Of a stretch of DNA of 6,038 bases, positions 1 to 5,359 are shown piece after piece. Below the pieces are notes generated by a model that saw only the letters and a program-made list of their open reading frames with translations, did not search any database and was not told the origin of the DNA. Position numbers and translations under genes: made by a program. The DNA is taken from positions 1 to 6,038 of the forward strand of contig JAUHZM010000198.1 of NCBI GenBank assembly GCA_030426005.1, written 5' to 3'. The stretch is from Gammaproteobacteria bacterium. GTDB taxonomy: Bacteria > Pseudomonadota > Gammaproteobacteria > Arenicellales > Arenicellaceae. Each line of letters begins with the position of its first letter. Position 1 is the first letter of the stretch.

Positions 1-748
1 CATGCGGATGGTCCGGCATCACATTAATCGTGCCGTACTTGGGATGGCACAATATTTCATGGGGATAGTGAAGCTGTGTAAATGGGCCAGTTCGTAGCTT
101 CTTGAACGGTAAAGCTTTGATTGGCTGCGGATACGCATCGCTTTGCGCTGAGTTCAGCACGAGACCGACCCCTGCCATTTGAGATGCGTCAGTTGGATCG
201 GGTTGATTGGTATCAATGCGATCCATACCCCCTCCAGGCGGCACACCGTCCGCGACCGTCCATTTACGCATGCTACCAACCCGCGGAATTTTACTGGCTA
301 AGCGTTCTCCCAAGGTCGAGTGATCGCCGGTGGCGAACACACCATGTCCCGCATTCATCCATTCATGCAGCGTCGCAAGTTGATCTGCAGGCAACGGTCC
401 CCCAGAAGAAACTGCAAAGATGAACATGACATCGAAATCGTCTAGGATCAGCTGCCCATTCGCCTTTTTTGAGGTGAATTTAAAGTTATCGTAGTGCGGA
501 TCGTCTTCACCCGGTGCAACATTGATCACCACGTTGCCACCGCCATAACCATAGACAGCTCGTTTAACCGAAATTCGTGTGCATCCCAGCGTTTTGCCCT
601 GCATGTACTCGTACACGGTATTGATGTTGGTCAGGCTTCCGTCAATTACCATCAACACGCGCAACTTAGACTTACGTAAATAGCGATACCAATCCTGATA
701 GTGACGCATCTCTTTGAGATCTACATGCGTAAAAATATTAGGTTCCAT
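1..748 (-). CDS. Uncharacterised amidotransferase-like alpha/beta protein, C-terminus beyond window
   Basis: An open frame starts at the ATG at 748-746 and runs without a stop to the left edge, giving 249 residues of an unfinished protein. The start is supported by AGGAG 7 nt upstream. There is no signal peptide or membrane helix, so it is probably cytoplasmic. Residues 29-37 (LRVLMVIDG) look like the first strand of a Rossmann-like domain. Residues 104-113 (DFDVMFIFAV) and 128-142 (HEWMNAGHGVFATGD) look like the strand-helix-strand part of a ThuA/class I glutamine-amidotransferase fold. The usual nucleophile Cys is not seen at the turn after VFATGD. Residues 141-163 (GDHSTLGERL, then IPRVGSMRKW), a DRIDTNQP stretch at 176-183 and the PDHPH end at 245-249 have the look of conserved motifs in a family of bacterial hypothetical proteins. 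The family resemblance is from memory and the function is unknown. It lies 267 nt downstream of the oxygenase gene and may be independently transcribed. Confidence 0.8.
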   Translation of the reverse strand, partial: MEPNIFTHVDLKEMRHYQDWYRYLRKSKLRVLMVIDGSLTNINTVYEYMQGKTLGCTRISVKRAVYGYGGGNVVINVAPGEDDPHYDNFKFTSKKANGQLILDDFDVMFIFAVSSGGPLPADQLATLHEWMNAGHGVFATGDHSTLGERLASKIPRVGSMRKWTVADGVPPGGGMDRIDTNQPDPTDASQMAGVGLVLNSAQSDAYPQPIKALPFKKLRTGPFTQLHYPHEILCHPKYGTINVMPDHPH

Positions 749-1015
749 TTAATTGCTCCTTTTATTGTCCTTTAGACATCAGTTAAGTAGATGGAAGGCG
801 AGTGACAACCACACCAGATCGACGGCGGTGAATGACCCCTACTTACTCTTTTCCTTTTCACACCATCCCAGTGTGTTTAGCTTCGTGCTATTCAACGACC
901 TCCCGTAAAATCGCTCGACAAATCCTTACCGAGCGCAGGCAGCATACGCCCTCAGAGCGACAGGCACTATCCTTAATAATGATGATGGAAACGGCTGTTC
1001 AGAAACCGTAAAAAA
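749..1015. other. 267-nt intergenic gap without a convincing gene
   Basis: This stretch separates the oxygenase stop from the next minus-strand start. It holds a weak inverted repeat, CACAC and GTGTG with a 7-nt loop at 859-875, and an ACGG/CCGT mini-stem around 991-1010 just past the oxygenase stop. Neither is strong enough to call a terminator. A plus-strand frame of 59 codons (832-1011) is open but has a poorly spaced ribosome-binding-like sequence and no recognisable content. A possible minus-strand -35 (TTGTCA, near 806) lacks a good -10. The gap length suggests that the left-edge gene has its own promoter, but none can be placed with confidence. Confidence 0.5.
756..760 (-). promoter_or_regulatory. 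Ribosome binding site AGGAG for the left-edge gene
   Basis: On the minus strand AGGAG is followed by a 7-nt spacer (CAATTAA) and ATG at 748. This near-ideal Shine-Dalgarno sequence fixes the start of the partial gene at the left edge and supports the minus-strand frame over the plus-strand frames that overlap it. Confidence 0.75.
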
Positions 1016-1747
1016 CTATCGTGGCGGATCAACTTTACCGTTGATTGAGCTATTAACTCGGTACCAGCCAGCCGCTGAATATCGGTCTCGTGACGCTGGT
1101 AAGACCTCATGCGGAAACTCCTCACTCAGGAACACCGCCAAGGTGCCGTACAGCGGCACAACACGCGTGCCAGTCCGATCAGCATCGCTTTTATACAGAA
1201 CGAGTTCTCCGCCATCGTTAGCGGTCCAACTCGGATTGAGATAGGCGACCACCGACAAAACACGGTTTGTTTCACCGCGAAAGGCATCGTAATGACGTTT
1301 GTAGTAATCACCGGGCGCATAATGCGCGAAGTGGCTTTCGAATGAAAACAAGCCGAGAAACAGGCGTCGATTTAAGTAGGCCTGTAATTCCGCAGTCCAA
1401 ACGTTCCAGAGTTGACCCGCGTCTGACTCGCCGGTGATCCAGCAAATCGCATCGGTACGTACGAATTCGTTTTTCAGGTAATCATCACCACGTCCGATTC
1501 CGGCCTCGACGAACTTGCTCTCTTGCATCCGCTGCGAGTGTTGGTACAAGGCATCCGTGACCGCTGCGGGCATAGCCGCTGCTTGGACACTAAAACCTTG
1601 CGTTTCAAGATCTTGTGCAATTTGCTCGAATAATAGTTCGTCTCCCGGCCATGAATTAACAGCCGGAAACGGTGTGACCGAAGCTAAAGTCTGATCAATC
1701 GCGTCCAAATTCGTAATCTGTGTAAAGCGCGCTATGTGACTGCGCAT
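1016..1747 (-). CDS. 2-oxoglutarate/Fe(II) oxygenase, prolyl-hydroxylase (PHD/SM-20, PPHD-like) type
   Basis: This 243-residue protein has no signal peptide or membrane helix and is probably cytoplasmic. The double-stranded beta-helix core carries the Fe(II) triad H152 and D154 (RHYDAF) and H213 (FPHEVLPA). R222, in RYSAAGWYR, is placed to bind the C5 carboxylate of 2-oxoglutarate. HYAPGDYYKRH, AYLNPSW and DGGELVLY are typical of prolyl-4-hydroxylase-type domains and recall the Pseudomonas PPHD protein known to hydroxylate a proline of EF-Tu. That substrate is an inference here. The family would couple 2-oxoglutarate and O2 to hydroxylation, releasing succinate and CO2. The first ~35 residues look like an extension before the family core. 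The ATG at 1747 has no clear Shine-Dalgarno, but an in-frame stop lies eight codons upstream, and the next Met (59) would cut into the core. It sits 82 nt downstream of the PepSY gene, probably as the last gene of the iron operon. Confidence 0.88.
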   Translation of the reverse strand: MRSHIARFTQITNLDAIDQTLASVTPFPAVNSWPGDELLFEQIAQDLETQGFSVQAAAMPAAVTDALYQHSQRMQESKFVEAGIGRGDDYLKNEFVRTDAICWITGESDAGQLWNVWTAELQAYLNRRLFLGLFSFESHFAHYAPGDYYKRHYDAFRGETNRVLSVVAYLNPSWTANDGGELVLYKSDADRTGTRVVPLYGTLAVFLSEEFPHEVLPASRDRYSAAGWYRVNSSINGKVDPPR

Positions 1748-1829
1748 GCCAATGTAACGGGCGCAATATTACTGCTAAATGCGCGCTTCACCTAGTGAAA
1801 AATAGACGATTTTCAATACGCTTCCTGCG

Positions 1830-2966
1830 CTACTGACTCGGAGAATACACCAAGGTAGATCTTTTCTTTTTTGACCGTCGATGCTGCCAAATGTAGACAC
1901 CTGTGATACCTAAAATCAGCGGCGAAAGCCCAAAAATACACCAAATGAGTTTGCTGATAAGGCCGCCAAAGGAACCAAAGTGCAACTCGCGAAAACTGTC
2001 AGTGACTTTGATAACTGCGTTCGCATCCCGACCGTCGATGGCCGCCATCAGCGCCCCACTCTCACGATCGTAAGTCACGGTCGATGAATAATCACTGGCG
2101 AATGGATTGGCTCGTGGCTGATGTCCAAAGACCGTAAAATGCACCTCTGGCTCATAGGGATACAGCAAGTAGGTTGGCGTAAACGCCTCCAGCTGCGACT
2201 GACTGTCATCAATCAGTCCCTGGAAATCAATCGACGGATCATACAAGGCTTTGGTCGGGTAATAGTGTTCGTCACTTGGGTGTTCAAACACTTCGTGGTA
2301 GTACTCCAGCGCATTAAAGTAGATACCGGTGACACCCAAAATCAAAATCACGGGTGATGCCCATGCGCCGATTAATCGATGCAGATCGCCCGAGAACACG
2401 CGCATGCTCTTGTGCAAACGTAGGCTGAACAGATTCAGCCAGAATTTACGATGAATAATCAAACCACTGATTCCCAGAAAGGTCAAAATCAGGGCTGCGA
2501 GCAAACCAATAATCGTGCCCCACTGCGAATGTTCATCGCCGATGCCATTAAGCAAGAACGTGTAATGCAGGTTGAGTAGCCAATCCGTCAGATACGACGT
2601 GGTTGAGACGGGCTCGCTGAGCACTTGATTAGCGTGCGGATCAAAATACACCTTAAACCAGTCATCGGTTCCTTTCTTGACCAGGTACACGCGATCCGCT
2701 TCCTGACCATCCGTAAATACCTCCCAAGCACCGACGATGTACTCTGGAAAGGTCTGCTCCACGTGCGCCTGTAAGACATTATGGTTTTGGCGCACAAACG
2801 TCACATCAGCCTGCTGGTGATATGGCAAAGCCGCCGAATTCGGCATTAGAAGCTGATCAATCTCCGTTTTGAACACCAAAATGCTGCCGGTGATCGATAC
2901 GATGATCAACGGGATCAGTGCGATCAAAGCCGAATAACTGTGAAGTTTAAAAAGTGTGCGGCGCAT
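1830..2966 (-). CDS. PepSY-associated four-helix inner-membrane protein, probable iron/siderophore reductase-type partner
   Basis: The protein has 378 residues, a usual length for PepSY_TM proteins. Four hydrophobic segments lie at about 11-33, 149-171, 198-220 and 337-360. A large probably periplasmic loop lies between the first and second (34-148), and another between the third and fourth (221-336). The N-terminus (RRTLFKLHSYSALIALIPL) and the end (GLSPLILGITGVYIWQHRR) match the family pattern. Conserved-looking histidines beside the helices (H9, H134, H172, H196 in DLHRLIGAW, H329 in RELHFG) could bind haem or metal. Family members next to TonB-dependent receptors are thought to reduce or release siderophore iron at the inner membrane; this role is inferred. 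The start at 2966 has a modest AGGT Shine-Dalgarno 6-7 nt upstream. The gene follows the receptor stop by 80 nt, across a hairpin, and is likely co-transcribed with it. Confidence 0.87.
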   Translation of the reverse strand: MRRTLFKLHSYSALIALIPLIIVSITGSILVFKTEIDQLLMPNSAALPYHQQADVTFVRQNHNVLQAHVEQTFPEYIVGAWEVFTDGQEADRVYLVKKGTDDWFKVYFDPHANQVLSEPVSTTSYLTDWLLNLHYTFLLNGIGDEHSQWGTIIGLLAALILTFLGISGLIIHRKFWLNLFSLRLHKSMRVFSGDLHRLIGAWASPVILILGVTGIYFNALEYYHEVFEHPSDEHYYPTKALYDPSIDFQGLIDDSQSQLEAFTPTYLLYPYEPEVHFTVFGHQPRANPFASDYSSTVTYDRESGALMAAIDGRDANAVIKVTDSFRELHFGSFGGLISKLIWCIFGLSPLILGITGVYIWQHRRSKKKRSTLVYSPSQ

Positions 2967-2980
2967 AAACTACCTGCTCA

Positions 2981-3021
2981 ATAATAATAACGCGCTGCCG
3001 ATCACATAGACAGGCAGCGCG
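2981..3021 (-). terminator. Intra-operon hairpin with T-rich tail (partial terminator or attenuator)
   Basis: The arms CGCGCTGCC (2991-2999) and GGCAGCGCG (3013-3021) are perfectly complementary over 9 bp, with a 13-nt loop. In the minus-strand transcript the stem is followed at once by TTATTATTATT (2990-2980), then by the ribosome binding site and ATG of the PepSY gene. It lies 25 nt after the receptor stop. The interrupted T-tract suggests incomplete termination, or an mRNA 3'-end stabiliser that favours the receptor over the downstream genes. A repetitive extragenic palindrome is the alternative; no second copy is seen in this window. Confidence 0.6.
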
Positions 3022-3046
3022 GTAGGACATACCCTGGTATGAGTAA

Positions 3047-5116
3047 TTAGTATTTCCAGCGCACAGACGCAGACACGTTACGCGGTGCTCCGTAGTAGGC
3101 CTGATCCCAATACAAGCTTCGGAAGTACTTCTCATCCGTCACGTTTTCGAGATTCACAGAAAAACTGAGTTTCTCATTTAGCTGATAGTGGACAGCCAAA
3201 TCTAAAAGTGTGAACGCGTCCTGACCAACCAATTTATCTTCAGTGGTGACGTCATCTTGCCACTTAACAATACCGCCGACTTTGAGACCATCAACAGCAG
3301 GAACCGCATAGGAAGCAGAAAGCTTGAGTAATTTTTTCGGGATGAAGTTACGAATTTCCGTGCCGAATTGATCTTCGACACTGACATCAGTGAATCCGGC
3401 ACCAATATTCAAGCCGTCAAATAACTCACCAGAGAACTCAATCTCATAACCGCTGCTTTCCAGCGTAATGCCTTCATAAATCGCAATATTCAGTTCGTTA
3501 CGACCAACAAAGTTCCCGAAGTTACTTTGTTCTGACGAGAAGTACGCCAAAGTTAGAACCGCTCGCTCATTATTGAACGATTTTTTTATTCCGACTTCGG
3601 TGCTCTCTCCCAAGGTCGCGCCCAAAGGCTGCAAGTCAGCGTTCACCCAAGTTTGTTGTTTGAATACTTCACTGTAACTGCCGTACAACATGACGTCGTC
3701 GAGTACTTGGTAGGTAACGCCGTAGTACGGCACTGTTTCCTTAGCGTCGGCATTTGCAGCAGCGCCATAACTGATACCCGATTGTTTTAACTCAGTCGCA
3801 CGCGCGCCAAGCAATACCGACAGTTTGTCATGCACGTTCAAACGCGACGCCACATAAAATGCTTCCTGGCTGTAATCAATATCACTCGAAGAAGCCGCTG
3901 GATCAAAAAAGCTGAAATTCGGTTGCGGTGACAAACCCAAGGCCCAATCACTGCCCAAAACTGGGTACCCGTTCACAGGGTCATAGAACGATGCTTCATA
4001 CAATTCAGTATCCGAATTGTTATAGCCCAACACCAACTGGTGTGTGCGGTCAGCTAAGCTGAAATCACCTGAAAAGTATAGGTCGACATTATTCTGCTCT
4101 TCTTCACGCTCATAGCCACTGGCGTAGCCAAACAAGCCAATTTCCGTCGCTCGGTCCGGAACGCCATACACATAAAACAACTCCGACTCATAGTCGGTCG
4201 TATTGCGTGTCAGCATGGCATTGAATGCCCAGCTGTCTGTCAACGCGTGTTTCAGTTCAACGAAGGTTTGATTTTGTACCGTGTCCGCAAATGTCCAGTC
4301 TGGTGCATTGCTAGTGGATACATCGTAATCGGTTTGAGTTCCATCGGAATACAACAGCGGTAATGCGCCCCAAAGTACACCGGTGGAATGACTGTTGTCG
4401 TAACTGTGCCCCAGGGTCAGCAAGGTGCGATCACCCAGATCGAACTCAAGAATACCGTAACCCAATGTCGTCTCATCTTCATGGCGATCCAGATAAGATT
4501 CACTATTATCGTAGACTGCCACAAGACGGCCACGAACATTGTCAGAGAAAGAGCCTGACACATCGCCCTCAATACGACGGCCATGCCATTCACCCAGATT
4601 GAGACCTAAATCTGCCTGAAAACCCTCAGTTGGGCGCTTGCGCACATAGTTAATGGTTGCAGATGGGTTTGCCAAACCAGTGATCAATCCGGCTGCACCT
4701 TTCACCACCTCAACCTTTTCATAGATCGCGGTGTCTTGTTGCCCCAGATTCAAACCACTGATAAATGGAATGCCCACACCGTCGTACTGAAAGTTAACGA
4801 TGTCAAAGCCACGAGCAGTGTAATAAGAGCGGTCAGTTTCCACTTCTTCAACCGTCACACCCGGTGTGTACTCCAGTACATCGTTGATGGTGGTTAATGA
4901 GAACTCCTCGAGCTGCACACGCGAGATCGCTGTCACAGTCTGAGGAGTTTCGAACAATGACAAGTTCAGTTTGGTCGCTGTGTCGGTTGTTCCTTGTTCA
5001 CCATACACATAAACCTCTTCCAAAGGTTTATCCGTGGTTTGTTGTGCGAAAGCTGGTGTAATGACCAGCGCCGAAGTCACGACGAGTGATTTAACGGATG
5101 TTGAGAGTACGCTCAC
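3047..5116 (-). CDS. TonB-dependent ferric-siderophore receptor
   Basis: An outer-membrane receptor of 689 residues, counted from a GTG start. It imports ferric siderophore using energy from TonB-ExbB-ExbD. Residues 1-24 form a signal peptide ending AFA before QQ. The TonB box is EEVYVYG (33-39). The plug (about 50-163) shows ETPQTVTAISR, INDVLEYTPGVTV, RGFDIVNFQYDG, YEKVEVVKGAAGLITG and NPSATINYVRKRPT, a pattern of the FhuE/FoxA/FpvA-type siderophore receptors. A 22-strand barrel would fill the rest, ending in SVRWKY. There is no N-terminal signalling (STN) domain, so surface signalling through a FecI/FecR pair is not expected. The frame can be opened further upstream to a TTG at 5185, but that has no ribosome binding site and would spoil the signal peptide, while the GTG has GGAGA 6 nt before it. 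The siderophore cannot be deduced; hydroxamates are a guess. It is the first gene of the iron cluster, behind a Fur-like operator. Confidence 0.93.
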   Translation of the reverse strand: MSVLSTSVKSLVVTSALVITPAFAQQTTDKPLEEVYVYGEQGTTDTATKLNLSLFETPQTVTAISRVQLEEFSLTTINDVLEYTPGVTVEEVETDRSYYTARGFDIVNFQYDGVGIPFISGLNLGQQDTAIYEKVEVVKGAAGLITGLANPSATINYVRKRPTEGFQADLGLNLGEWHGRRIEGDVSGSFSDNVRGRLVAVYDNSESYLDRHEDETTLGYGILEFDLGDRTLLTLGHSYDNSHSTGVLWGALPLLYSDGTQTDYDVSTSNAPDWTFADTVQNQTFVELKHALTDSWAFNAMLTRNTTDYESELFYVYGVPDRATEIGLFGYASGYEREEEQNNVDLYFSGDFSLADRTHQLVLGYNNSDTELYEASFYDPVNGYPVLGSDWALGLSPQPNFSFFDPAASSSDIDYSQEAFYVASRLNVHDKLSVLLGARATELKQSGISYGAAANADAKETVPYYGVTYQVLDDVMLYGSYSEVFKQQTWVNADLQPLGATLGESTEVGIKKSFNNERAVLTLAYFSSEQSNFGNFVGRNELNIAIYEGITLESSGYEIEFSGELFDGLNIGAGFTDVSVEDQFGTEIRNFIPKKLLKLSASYAVPAVDGLKVGGIVKWQDDVTTEDKLVGQDAFTLLDLAVHYQLNEKLSFSVNLENVTDEKYFRSLYWDQAYYGAPRNVSASVRWKY

Positions 5117-5122
5117 AATAAT

Positions 5123-5127
5123 TCTCC
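5123..5127 (-). promoter_or_regulatory. Ribosome binding site GGAGA that decides the GTG start of the receptor
   Basis: The minus strand reads GGAGA, then six bases, then GTG at 5116. The resulting protein begins with a compact signal peptide (MSVLSTSVKSLVVTSALV...). A hexapeptide frame, ATG CAT GGA GAA TTA TTG TGA, starts at 5131 and ends overlapping this GTG as GTGA. It has no Shine-Dalgarno of its own and may be chance. Confidence 0.65.
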
Positions 5128-5187
5128 ATGCATGGGTGTCCGGCACCGATGCAGTTGTGCGATAAAAACAAAAAGTAAAACCCAATT

Positions 5188-5214
5188 CCCATTACCGCCT
5201 AGGAGCGCAATGGG
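5188..5214 (-). other. Small hairpin in the receptor mRNA leader
   Basis: CCCATT (5188-5193) and AATGGG (5209-5214) can pair over 6 bp around a 15-nt loop. The element lies within the roughly 110-nt untranslated leader predicted between the promoter and the GTG start. It is too weak and too far from the ribosome binding site to call a riboswitch or attenuator; no known riboswitch motif was recognised. Confidence 0.3.
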
Positions 5215-5227
5215 ATTAATTTCCAAT

Positions 5228-5260
5228 TGCTAATGATAATGGTTCCTATTTACATTATCA
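5228..5260 (-). promoter_or_regulatory. Fur-like operator over the receptor promoter
   Basis: The plus strand reads TGCTAATGATAATGG at 5228-5242, matching the 7-1-7 Fur pattern TGATAATnATTATCA at 10 of 14 positions. GCTAATGATAATGGTT also agrees with the 19-bp GATAATGATAATCATTATC box (13 of 19). In addition TGATAATG (5234-5241) and CATTATCA (5253-5260) form an exact 8-bp inverted repeat with an 11-nt spacer, so two Fur dimers could sit side by side. The left arm overlaps the -10 and the right arm overlaps the -35, so Fur-Fe(II) binding would block RNA polymerase. Fur control fits the function of the genes downstream. The call rests on consensus matching only. Confidence 0.68.
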
Positions 5261-5261
5261 A
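5233..5261 (-). promoter_or_regulatory. Sigma-70-type promoter of the iron-uptake cluster
   Basis: On the minus strand TTGATA (5261-5256) and TATCAT (5238-5233) are separated by exactly 17 nt and differ from the consensus boxes at one position each. Transcription would start near 5226, leaving a leader of about 110 nt before the GTG at 5116. The promoter starts only about 14 nt past the terminator of the upstream gene, so the cluster is a separate transcription unit. Confidence 0.65.
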
Positions 5262-5275
5262 CAGAAAGGCAAAAT

Positions 5276-5312
5276 AAAAGGCCATTGCCTGATTACAGAC
5301 AATGGCCTTTTT
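5276..5312. terminator. Strong bidirectional intrinsic terminator
   Basis: AAAAGGCCATTG (5276-5287) and CAATGGCCTTTT (5300-5311) are perfectly complementary over 12 bp. After one mismatch the stem continues with CTG/CAG around an ATTA tetraloop. Read on the minus strand the stem is followed by TTTTATTTT-type sequence, and on the plus strand by TTTTT, so it works in either direction. It lies 48 nt after the stop of the beta-helix protein gene and most likely ends that transcript, shielding the Fur-type promoter from read-through. Confidence 0.88.
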
Positions 5313-5359
5313 ATATAAAGTCAGTGAGCGGTATGCCTGCTCAGGTTCTGAGCACTAGA

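Noticed and set aside
121..679. Two plus-strand open frames (121-423 and 494-679)
   Set aside because: They lie inside the minus-strand frame that is open from 748 to the edge, has a good AGGAG site and protein-like composition; the plus-strand products are rich in His, Arg and Cys and lack ribosome binding sites.
971..990. AATAATGATGATGG as a second Fur box
   Set aside because: Only two hexamers partly fit GATAAT, there is no symmetric half, and no promoter could be placed beside it.
832..1011. Plus-strand frame of 59 codons in the intergenic gap
   Set aside because: Only a poorly spaced GGCGG precedes the ATG, the product shows no hydrophobic core, domain or signal, and this length is expected by chance in a 267-nt gap.
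1016..1747. Naming the oxygenase piuC or ybiX because it lies near a siderophore receptor
   Set aside because: The motif arrangement fits the PHD/SM-20 type rather than the PKHD type, so the symbol would be misleading.
1761..1799. Inverted repeats in the gap before the oxygenase (GCGCA/TGCGC and TTCAC/GTGAA)
   Set aside because: Stems of 5 bp without a T-tract on the minus strand; too weak for a terminator or operator call. A TAATAT there has no matching -35.
2947..3135. Minus-strand frame of 62 codons spanning the receptor/PepSY junction
   Set aside because: It overlaps the receptor C-terminus and the PepSY start in another frame, has many Cys and Arg and covers the hairpin; a shadow frame.
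4363..4602. Plus-strand frame of 79 codons inside the receptor gene
   Set aside because: Antisense to a clear barrel-coding region, with a His/Arg/Pro-rich low-quality product and no ribosome binding site.
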